A DNA stretch of 64,000 nucleotides, from the NCBI GenBank assembly GCA_015233015.1, contig JADFYO010000013.1, positions 1-64,000 of the forward strand. Direction: 5' to 3'. This document shows positions 16,794 to 23,926 of this stretch, piece by piece. The position numbers and the translations under genes are program-made. Within the stretch, counting starts at the first letter, position 1. Each line of letters starts with the position of its first letter. The notes under the pieces were generated by a model, which saw only the letters and a program-made list of their open reading frames with translations, was not told the origin of the DNA and searched no databases. The stretch comes from Nitrospirota bacterium. GTDB lineage: Bacteria; Nitrospirota; Thermodesulfovibrionia; Thermodesulfovibrionales; Magnetobacteriaceae.

Positions 16794-17703
16794 ATCCCCT
16801 GCAGTCTCCCTGTCATATCCGGCAATTTCCCTGTCAGCCCCGGCAAAAATCAACTGGTTTCTCTGCGTAACGGGAAAGAGGGCAGACGGGTATCACGAAG
16901 TACGCTCCGCAATGCAGGCAGTGTCGCTATATGATACGATTATAATCGAACCCTCTGGCACATTCAAACTAACGTCTGACCTGAATATACCTCCTGAGAA
17001 TAACCTCGTCTATAAAGCGGCGAAGGTATTTTTTGCCCATATGTCCTCTGTTGCTCGGGCACACATTACATTAAAGAAGGAGATACCGGCAGCCGCAGGG
17101 CTTGGAGGCGGCAGTTCAGACGCCGCTCATACACTAGTTGGCCTTAACAAGCTGTTTGGCGGCATATTCACAGAAGAAGACCTTAAGTCAATGGCGGCTG
17201 AACTAGGCTCTGACGTACCGTTTTTTATTCACGGCAGTTTTGCCTTTGTAGAGGGCCGGGGCGAGAAGGTAACGCCTGTCGAAGTGAACTCCACCATCAA
17301 CCTTCTACTCGTACGCCCGCCATTTCCAATATCGACGGCTTGGGCATACGGACAATTTAAGGGAAGGGGATTCAGCCCCGTCTCGTCCTGTGACGAACTA
17401 AGAGACGGTCTTATAACCGCCTTAGAGTCATATGACTTCGGACGCTTGGCGGGATACATGAAAAACGACATAGAGAATGTATTGAAAGACGCATATCCTA
17501 TGATTCAGGAAATAGAGAATGCCTTATTGAAAGAAGGCGCGGCGGCGGCCATGTTAAGCGGCAGTGGCAGCGCAGTCTTCGGTGTATTCGAAGAAGAGGG
17601 AGGCAGAGACAAAGCAGCCCTGTCGCTTGCTCTGCGTTACCCTGATTGCCTGATAAAGAAAGCCTCAACCATTAATCATACAAGTCATGATTTCGCCCCA
17701 TAA
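16780..17703 (+). CDS. ispE: 4-diphosphocytidyl-2-C-methyl-D-erythritol kinase, non-canonical start
   Basis: IspE phosphorylates CDP-methylerythritol in the non-mevalonate isoprenoid pathway. The family N-terminus is readable in frame from about 16831 (SAPAKINWFLCVTGKRADGY), and the GHMP ATP motif PAAAGLGGGSSDAA follows near 17089-17130. The first in-frame ATG (16912) lies after the N-terminal motif and would truncate the enzyme. Between the upstream stop at 16777 and the motif there is no ATG, GTG or TTG. Candidates are ATA at 16780 (with GAGGAG 8 nt upstream), CTG at 16810 or 16828, and ATT at 16822. The coordinate given is the longest option. The 3-prime end overlaps a minus-strand gene by 32 bp. 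Confidence 0.85.
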   Translation: MKSGKSPAVSLSYPAISLSAPAKINWFLCVTGKRADGYHEVRSAMQAVSLYDTIIIEPSGTFKLTSDLNIPPENNLVYKAAKVFFAHMSSVARAHITLKKEIPAAAGLGGGSSDAAHTLVGLNKLFGGIFTEEDLKSMAAELGSDVPFFIHGSFAFVEGRGEKVTPVEVNSTINLLLVRPPFPISTAWAYGQFKGRGFSPVSSCDELRDGLITALESYDFGRLAGYMKNDIENVLKDAYPMIQEIENALLKEGAAAAMLSGSGSAVFGVFEEEGGRDKAALSLALRYPDCLIKKASTINHTSHDFAP

Positions 17704-18091
17704 AGATGATATGGAAGATATCTCGTTCCCTAATGCCAGCCATGCGGCCAGAATCGGAAAATCTAAAGACCATAACCTTTTCAACCTCTTCGGTAATTAA
17801 AGATGGTAATACTGCCTTCAGGGATTTGACAGAGATCCGTTCATATCCAAGGCCATCTTTGGGCTGATTACTAATCTTTTCCCACGTCAGCTGGGAGAGA
17901 TTCAGCAGAGTATCTGCAAAGGATGATTTTTCGTTTTTTTCACATTTACTCAGACAGAACCTTGCTCCTTTTTTCATATGTTGAAATGAGAAGAGTGGTA
18001 TACTATTGTTGTGATCAACACTTCCGGTATTCTTGATTTCAAAGCGGCTCCTCTTCCTGAAAGGGACTTTTTGGGTCTTAGTATTAGGCAT
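17672..18091 (-). CDS. Candidate toxin of a Panacea-type toxin-antitoxin pair
   Basis: This 139-residue basic protein is not recognised by family. Its last 25 residues (RMAGIRERDIFHIIFMGRNHDLYD) include an arginine, a histidine before a hydrophobic strand, and a final DLYD. Its start overlaps the preceding Panacea-domain gene by 8 bp, the usual tight coupling of toxin-antitoxin operons. Panacea antitoxins are known to pair with many unrelated toxins, so the toxin role is inferred from position only. Base composition is richer in A and T than that of neighbouring genes. Confidence 0.5.
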   Translation of the reverse strand: MPNTKTQKVPFRKRSRFEIKNTGSVDHNNSIPLFSFQHMKKGARFCLSKCEKNEKSSFADTLLNLSQLTWEKISNQPKDGLGYERISVKSLKAVLPSLITEEVEKVMVFRFSDSGRMAGIRERDIFHIIFMGRNHDLYD

Positions 18092-18530
18092 CGACCAAGT
18101 ATTTTTTCAAATATTCGGTCATATCATCGTGAGAGATAATCGTCTTTGCGCCTTTCTCATAAGCATTTTTCCAACATATATCGTTGTGAGAGAGTTCTTT
18201 TAGACGCGATGCAGAGAATTGACCAAATACTTCATATATCTCATTGAGAAATTCACTATCCTGTCTGTTTATTCTATTATAATCGAAATCTGTTGGAGCG
18301 GGAATCCCTCCTGCGCCATAGTCCTTATACTTGTTATAAAGGCTGGGGACAACCGGACCATATGTCCACGCTTCGATATCTTCATTAAATAGCGGCTGCT
18401 TGTTGGTAACAAGATATAATCCCTGAGCGTAATACATTAGTTTCTGGAGCTTAAGATTTGAGAGCAACTCCTCATCGTCTGCTGCTTTTGAAAGAAAATA
18501 ATCGGCTATATCAAAACATGAGTACATCAT
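18084..18530 (-). CDS. Panacea/SocA-like (DUF4065) antitoxin-domain protein
   Basis: The 148-residue protein has the DUF4065/Panacea hallmarks: NLKLQKLMYYAQGLYLV near residues 25-41, PLFNEDIEAWTYGPVVPSLY, and the C-terminal WKNAYEKGAK region. In Caulobacter SocA acts as a proteolytic adaptor for its toxin; other members neutralise toxins directly. Here it is the first gene of a two-gene unit. The start can be either of two adjacent ATG codons. The pair separates ispE from htrA and may have been inserted there. Confidence 0.82.
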   Translation of the reverse strand: MMYSCFDIADYFLSKAADDEELLSNLKLQKLMYYAQGLYLVTNKQPLFNEDIEAWTYGPVVPSLYNKYKDYGAGGIPAPTDFDYNRINRQDSEFLNEIYEVFGQFSASRLKELSHNDICWKNAYEKGAKTIISHDDMTEYLKKYLVDA

Positions 18531-18621
18531 AAATCTCCCACAAAGCGATCTGGCAACACAACATTATAAGAGGGAGGCAGCTCTTCGCCTCCCCACTTGC
18601 CTCCCCATTTGCCTGTATATC

Positions 18622-20112
18622 TTATTTCTTACCCGTGATTGTTACATATGAAAAAGCGCTGCCGCGATAGATGAGCAGCAGGATATCCTCATCTGCCTTA
18701 ATCGTGGACACAATGGCGTCATATTCTCTTACATTGTTGATGCGTTTTCTGTTGACTTCCTGAATGATGTCGCCTTGCCTCAGGACGTTATAGGCGGCGC
18801 TGTCGTCGGCGATATTTGTGACGATGACGCCGGAGACCTTAGCCGGGAAGTTAAAGCGTTCTCTGATGGCCGCGGTCATGTCCTGGACACTTACACCTTT
18901 TAATCTGTTAGTGAATTCTGACTGCGATGGCGACTCTGCCGGGGCTTGTTTAGCATCGGGAAGCTCACCGACCGTAACTTTGAAAGATATCGTCTTCCCT
19001 TCTCTGACAACATTGAGGTCGAGGGTGGTGCCTGGGGGGGTATTGGCAACTATATTCCGCAGCTGTCTCGTGTTGGAGGCATCCTTGCCGTCAAAGGAGA
19101 TGATGAGGTCGCCGCGTTTAATTCCTGCCTTTTCAGCAGGGCCGCCTTCGACTATATCTGCAATCAGAACGCCTTCTTTCTCTTTAAGTCCAAAGGATTT
19201 AGAAAGTTCGGGGGTCAGCGGTTGAATATTTACACCGAGCCAGCCGCGAATGACCTTGCCGGATTTGATGAGCTTGTCCATGACATTTTTAACCATGCTG
19301 CTTGGTATGGCAAAGCCGATGCCCTGATAGCCGCCGCTGGTGGAGAAGATAGCGGTATTTATCCCTGCCAGTTCTCCAGAGGCGTTAACGAGGGCGCCGC
19401 CTGAGTTTCCCGGATTGATTGGGGCGTCGATTTGAATAAAGTCTTCATAGTCGGCGATACCGACTTCCGACCTTCCCACAGCGCTGACAATGCCCATGGT
19501 AACGGTCTGATTAAGGCCGAAGGGGTTGCCGACTGCTATGACTATTTCGCCTACTCTCATCTTACTTGAGTCGCCCATTTTGATAACCGGCAGGTCATGG
19601 GCGTCAATTTTAATAACCGCAACATCGGTCTTGGGGTCAGCCCCAATTATCTTGCCCTTATATTCGGTCTTATCGGAAAGAATGACCTTTATCTCATCCA
19701 CATCTTTGACTACATGGCTGTTGGTAACGATATAGCCGTCTTCTTTTATGATAACGCCTGAGCCGAGCGCCCTGGACTCATACTTCTTAGGCATATGGAA
19801 TGGGGATTCGTCCCCGAAAAATCTCTTAAACATCGGGTCCTCGAAGAAACGGTTCATCTGGCTGTCCTTCGTATCGACGGTTTTTTGGGTGGATATATTT
19901 ACTACCGCAGGTTTAACTACATCGGCGACCTCGGCCATTGCGTTGCTCAGCTGCATAAGAACATCCCTGCTTTGTGGAGAGACCTCCTTAGCCTGTTTAA
20001 TTTGGGCAGACGATTGGTTTTGTATGTTAAAGTCAGACGCGATAACAAGTCCTGCGATTATCCCGCATACAATAAGCAGTACCCCGAAGATATTTTTTTT
20101 ACCGTTTAGCAT
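18622..20112 (-). CDS. htrA: HtrA/DegQ-type periplasmic serine protease
   Basis: The 496-residue protein has an N-terminal membrane anchor or signal sequence (residues 9-26), a trypsin-like domain, and two PDZ domains (about 290-380 and 400-490). The catalytic triad is visible as H133 in NSHVV, D163 in DPKTDVAVI and S237 in PGNSGGAL. It degrades or refolds damaged envelope proteins as an oligomer. AGGAGG is upstream of the ATG. It is divergent from the TPR-GT-C gene at 20224. Confidence 0.95.
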   Translation of the reverse strand: MLNGKKNIFGVLLIVCGIIAGLVIASDFNIQNQSSAQIKQAKEVSPQSRDVLMQLSNAMAEVADVVKPAVVNISTQKTVDTKDSQMNRFFEDPMFKRFFGDESPFHMPKKYESRALGSGVIIKEDGYIVTNSHVVKDVDEIKVILSDKTEYKGKIIGADPKTDVAVIKIDAHDLPVIKMGDSSKMRVGEIVIAVGNPFGLNQTVTMGIVSAVGRSEVGIADYEDFIQIDAPINPGNSGGALVNASGELAGINTAIFSTSGGYQGIGFAIPSSMVKNVMDKLIKSGKVIRGWLGVNIQPLTPELSKSFGLKEKEGVLIADIVEGGPAEKAGIKRGDLIISFDGKDASNTRQLRNIVANTPPGTTLDLNVVREGKTISFKVTVGELPDAKQAPAESPSQSEFTNRLKGVSVQDMTAAIRERFNFPAKVSGVIVTNIADDSAAYNVLRQGDIIQEVNRKRINNVREYDAIVSTIKADEDILLLIYRGSAFSYVTITGKK

Positions 20113-20185
20113 AAATCAAAACCCTCCTTTTATTTGACGGCATCTCCTTATATATGATTACACATAGAAGTCCGGCAAGTCAATA

Positions 20186-20214
20186 TTGATTATTTGCCGC
20201 ACATATGATAGTAT
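20186..20214 (+). promoter_or_regulatory. Promoter of the GT-C gene at 20224 (near-leaderless)
   Basis: TTGATT (20186-20191) and TAGTAT (20209-20214) are spaced by 17 bp. The ATG comes only 9 nt after the -10 box and no Shine-Dalgarno sequence lies between, so the mRNA would have little or no leader. Confidence 0.55.
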
Positions 20215-20223
20215 TGCCAGCGT

Positions 20224-21864
20224 ATGGGAAATAGATTATTGAGTGTTGTCCTGCTGTTAGCCGCGATTGCGGTTATTGCTTACAGCCCCGTTTTGAATAA
20301 CGATTTCGTTAGTTATGACGATTATAAATATACGACAGGCAATCCATTCATTAAAGACGGGCTTAGTGTTGAGGCTGTTAAATGGGCATTCAGCACATTC
20401 TATTTTTCTAATTGGCATCCAATAACGTGGATTTCCCACATGGCAGATATTTCGATTTATGGATTTGGGGCAAGGGGTCATCATTTAACGAGCCTGTTAA
20501 TTCACGCGATAAACGGAATTCTGTTATTCTTTTTGCTTTATTCGCTGACAAATAAAACTCTGGAGTGCGCAATTGTGGCGGCGCTGTTTGCCGTTCATCC
20601 CCTGAATGTCGAATCTGTGGCGTGGGTAGCTGAGAGAAAAAATGTTTTGTGCGCATTCTTTTGGCTGGCCACACTTATTGCTTATGTCAGCTATGTCAGG
20701 CGCCAGACGCTGGGGAGATATTTATTCGTGTTATGGCTTTTTTCGATGGCGCTGATGTCAAAACCTATGGCGGTTACTCTGCCGTTTACTCTTTTGCTTA
20801 TAGATTACTGGCCGCTTGGGCGTTTTAAATCTGGACAAACCGTCCTCAAAAACCATCCCACGGCAGGATTAGCTGCCGAGAAAATCCCCTTTTTTCTCCT
20901 TTCAGTTATCTCATCAGTTATAACCATATACGCGCAAAGGCAGGAGGGGGCGGTGATTTCTTTTGACAAACTACCACTGGCCACACGCGTTGTAAACGCT
21001 ATAATGTCATACGCGGGTTATATCGGGAAGATATTCGTCCCTCTGCGCCTGGCTGTGTTTTATCCATATGCAGAGGAAAAATCCCCCGTGGTCATCGTGT
21101 CAACCGCCCTGGTGCTCATCATGATCACCGGCTTTGTCATTATAAAGAAAAAAAATGCTCCATATCTCCTGATGGGATGGCTCTGGTATCTGGGGACGCT
21201 TGTGCCGGTTATTCAAATCATGCAGGTGGGGGCGGCCTCGATGGCAGACAGATACATGTACATCCCCGCTATTGGATTATTTATCATGATCGCATGGGGC
21301 ATGGCGGCCATAATATCCTTCAGGAGATTTGCCGCGGCGGCAGGCATTGCGGCCATTATCGCGTTAATGTTTATTACTGCGCGGCAGGCGGGTTATTGGA
21401 GGGATTCAGCAGCGTTATATACACACGCCCTCGATGTTACAGAAGACAACTATCTTGCACACAATAACTACGGCCAGGTGCTGATGAAACAGGGCAGGTT
21501 TGATGAGGCCATCGTGCAGTTCAAGGCAGGCCTCGAGATAATGCCGTCAAACGACGAGCTGAATTACAATATGTGGCAGGCCCTCTCGGCAAAAGGCACA
21601 CCCGATGACAAATATCTCCTTAATGCCGCCGCTATATGGTTTCATGGGGATATGGCCGCCCTGTATAAAAAGGCCGGCATCGGATACTTTAACAAAAAGA
21701 AATACAACGACGCCGTGGAATTTCTCCTGAAATCCCTGATGATTAACAAAAAGGACGCAGAGGGCTTTAATTATCTTGGAATGGCGTTACAGGAAACAGG
21801 CCAGCTCAAAGAGGCCGCTATGGCATTTAATAAGGCGGCGGCGTTAATAAAGGCAAAGGATTAA
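20224..21864 (+). CDS. GT-C membrane glycosyltransferase with C-terminal TPRs
   Basis: The 546-residue protein shows DFVSYDDYKY after TM1 (D32, D33), WHPITWISHMADI, HPLNVESVAWVAERKNVL and LIDYWPLGRF, all shared with its neighbour at 22027 and with the minus-strand gene at 10767. About ten helices are followed by TPR units from about residue 400. It would act on the periplasmic side of the membrane with a lipid-linked donor. It ends 3 bp before a palindromic repeat. Confidence 0.78.
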   Translation: MGNRLLSVVLLLAAIAVIAYSPVLNNDFVSYDDYKYTTGNPFIKDGLSVEAVKWAFSTFYFSNWHPITWISHMADISIYGFGARGHHLTSLLIHAINGILLFFLLYSLTNKTLECAIVAALFAVHPLNVESVAWVAERKNVLCAFFWLATLIAYVSYVRRQTLGRYLFVLWLFSMALMSKPMAVTLPFTLLLIDYWPLGRFKSGQTVLKNHPTAGLAAEKIPFFLLSVISSVITIYAQRQEGAVISFDKLPLATRVVNAIMSYAGYIGKIFVPLRLAVFYPYAEEKSPVVIVSTALVLIMITGFVIIKKKNAPYLLMGWLWYLGTLVPVIQIMQVGAASMADRYMYIPAIGLFIMIAWGMAAIISFRRFAAAAGIAAIIALMFITARQAGYWRDSAALYTHALDVTEDNYLAHNNYGQVLMKQGRFDEAIVQFKAGLEIMPSNDELNYNMWQALSAKGTPDDKYLLNAAAIWFHGDMAALYKKAGIGYFNKKKYNDAVEFLLKSLMINKKDAEGFNYLGMALQETGQLKEAAMAFNKAAALIKAKD

Positions 21865-21867
21865 AAA

Positions 21868-21970
21868 GGATTAAAGACGAAGGGGGATAATCCCCCTTCA
21901 CCCCTGTTTCTCGCACACGTTTTATCATCAAGTTTGGGCTGCCGCTCGTTGGCGGCTTCGGTACTCCGGC
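21868..21970 (+). repeat. Palindromic interspersed repeat, copy B
   Basis: This full-length copy has GGATTAAAGAC, the GAAGGGGGATAATCCCCCTTC hairpin, CACCCCTGTT, a short variable part, and a second hairpin GGGCTGCCGCTCGTTGGCGG ending in ACTCCGGC. It begins 4 bp after the GT-C stop codon. Confidence 0.9.
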
Positions 21971-21985
21971 ACGGTGACAGCGCAG

Positions 21986-22014
21986 TTGCCCTAAATCAGG
22001 CAAACTGATATAAT
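21986..22014 (+). promoter_or_regulatory. Promoter of the GT-C gene at 22027 (short leader)
   Basis: TTGCCC (21986-21991) and TATAAT (22009-22014) are spaced by 17 bp. The ATG follows 12 nt after the -10 box with no Shine-Dalgarno sequence. Confidence 0.55.
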
Positions 22015-22026
22015 ATTGCACACATC

Positions 22027-23736
22027 ATGGACAGGCATCGGCGATTAATTTATTTAATTATAATTATACTTATATCGGCCACATTCTTTTGTTACCTGCC
22101 GTTGAGATATAATGACTTCGTCACGTACGACGACTACGACTACATCGTCAGTAACACACAAATACAGTCGGGACTTAATATGGAAAACATAAGATGGGCA
22201 CTTACAACCTCATATTTTTCCTATTGGCATCCTCTTACGTGGATTTCCCATATGGCGGATATTGAACTTTTTGGCCTGAACCCCAGAGGACATCACCTGA
22301 TGAGCCTGTTCCTTCATATCGCCAACGCGGTGCTGCTGTTTCTAGGCCTACGGCTTATGACAGGAAGATTGTGGGAGAGTGCCGTTGTGGCGGCGCTGTT
22401 TGCGCTTCATCCGATGAGTGTAGATTCTGTGGCCTGGGCGGCTGAAAGAAAAAACGTCCTCTCGACATTTTTCTGGTTCTTAGTCCTTATTTTTTATGTT
22501 TATTATGTGCGCTCCCCCGTGTTGTGGAGATATCTCATAGTACTTGCAGCATTTATCATGGGACTTATGTCAAAGCCGATGCTTATTACGGTACCGTTTT
22601 TGCTGCTGCTTTTGGACTACTGGCCGTTAGGGCGGTATAAGGCGGGGGAATATGCGGGTTTAATAATAGAGAAGATTCCGCTTTTTATTCTTTCTGCCGG
22701 TTCTCTTTTGATAGCGGTTTTACCTCAGATGAAACTTGGGACGGTAATTCCCCTCGATACCTTGCCTATGGGCGCACGGGTAGTTAGGGCGGTAAACTCC
22801 TGTACAGGTTATTTGATACACATGGTAAGACCGGCGCGGCTTACTGTGCTTTATCCATACATCATGGTATGGCCGTGGTGGCAGACTGCCATGTCGGTTA
22901 TTTTTTTAGTGTCCGCCACTGCTGCAGCCATTGTTATGAGCAGAAAATACCCATATTTGCTTGTGGGATGGTTTTGGTATTGCGGCACATTGGTGCCGGT
23001 CTTGCAGGTCTTTCAGGTCAATGTATCTCCGATGGCCGACCGTTATACCTATGTCCCAATCGTGGGGATTTTCATTGCGATTGCCTGGGGGATGAGTGAT
23101 ATGTTAAAGAAAATTGCCTGTGGAAAAATATCCTATGGAAAGGCGGTATATTCAGCAGCCGTCATATTTATACTAGCCGTTTTAGGCGTCTTTACATGGA
23201 AGCAGACAGGGTATTGGAAGGATTCGGGAACGCTTTACAAACACGCTGTCGAAGTGACAGAGTTCAACTACATGGCATATAACAACTACGGTGTTTATCT
23301 GATGGAAAGCGGCAAAATAGACGAGGCACAGGTTCAATTTGAGAAGGGGCTTCAGATAGTCCCATATAACGACGAGCTAAACTACAATATGGGAGCGGTT
23401 CTTATCAGAAAGGGAAAAATTCAGGAGGCACAGCGTTATCTGCTTGGTTCGGCACGCATGTGGTATAAGGGCGACAGGACAGAGTTTTATAAACGGCTTT
23501 CGTCATCTTTAGTGGCAGAGAAAAAATACGCCGAGGCCGTCGAATATATAACGAAGATCCTTCTTATCAACCCGAAAGACATAGAAAACCTCAAACTGCT
23601 GTCTGAGGCGCTGGCGGGTATGCAGAGATATGGCGAGGCCCTGGGCGCGATAGAAAAGGCTATTAGTCTTTCGCCAAAAGACGCGGATTTATATCACAAA
23701 AAAGACATGATTATAAAAAAAATGCGGGAAGATTAA
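22027..23736 (+). CDS. GT-C membrane glycosyltransferase with C-terminal TPRs
   Basis: The 569-residue protein is a tandem paralog of the preceding gene. It has DFVTYDDYDY after TM1 (D35, D36), WHPLTWISHMADI, HPMSVDSVAWAAERKNVL and LLDYWPLGRY, followed by further helices and TPR units in the C-terminal third (SPKDADLYHKKDMI at the end). The pair may divide substrates or be the result of a recent duplication. It has its own promoter instead of reading through repeat B. Confidence 0.78.
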   Translation: MDRHRRLIYLIIIILISATFFCYLPLRYNDFVTYDDYDYIVSNTQIQSGLNMENIRWALTTSYFSYWHPLTWISHMADIELFGLNPRGHHLMSLFLHIANAVLLFLGLRLMTGRLWESAVVAALFALHPMSVDSVAWAAERKNVLSTFFWFLVLIFYVYYVRSPVLWRYLIVLAAFIMGLMSKPMLITVPFLLLLLDYWPLGRYKAGEYAGLIIEKIPLFILSAGSLLIAVLPQMKLGTVIPLDTLPMGARVVRAVNSCTGYLIHMVRPARLTVLYPYIMVWPWWQTAMSVIFLVSATAAAIVMSRKYPYLLVGWFWYCGTLVPVLQVFQVNVSPMADRYTYVPIVGIFIAIAWGMSDMLKKIACGKISYGKAVYSAAVIFILAVLGVFTWKQTGYWKDSGTLYKHAVEVTEFNYMAYNNYGVYLMESGKIDEAQVQFEKGLQIVPYNDELNYNMGAVLIRKGKIQEAQRYLLGSARMWYKGDRTEFYKRLSSSLVAEKKYAEAVEYITKILLINPKDIENLKLLSEALAGMQRYGEALGAIEKAISLSPKDADLYHKKDMIIKKMRED

Positions 23737-23795
23737 TAAAATGCGGGAGGAAGCGGCAGCTCATAAATAAGGCGGCATTTTACACGAACGACATT

Positions 23796-23825
23796 TTGAC
23801 AGAATTAGACACGCTTTAGTATAAT
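23796..23825 (+). promoter_or_regulatory. Sigma-70-type promoter upstream of the kinase at 23927
   Basis: TTGACA (23796-23801) and TATAAT (23820-23825) are spaced by 18 bp, about 100 bp before the kinase start. Confidence 0.6.
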
Positions 23826-23926
23826 GGTAAAATGGCGTGTTGTATAATCATAACTATGGCGGTCTTATTGGATTTGGGAAGGAACGGCGAGGCATTTTTT
23901 GTTCCACAGGCCGCTAAGAATTACAG

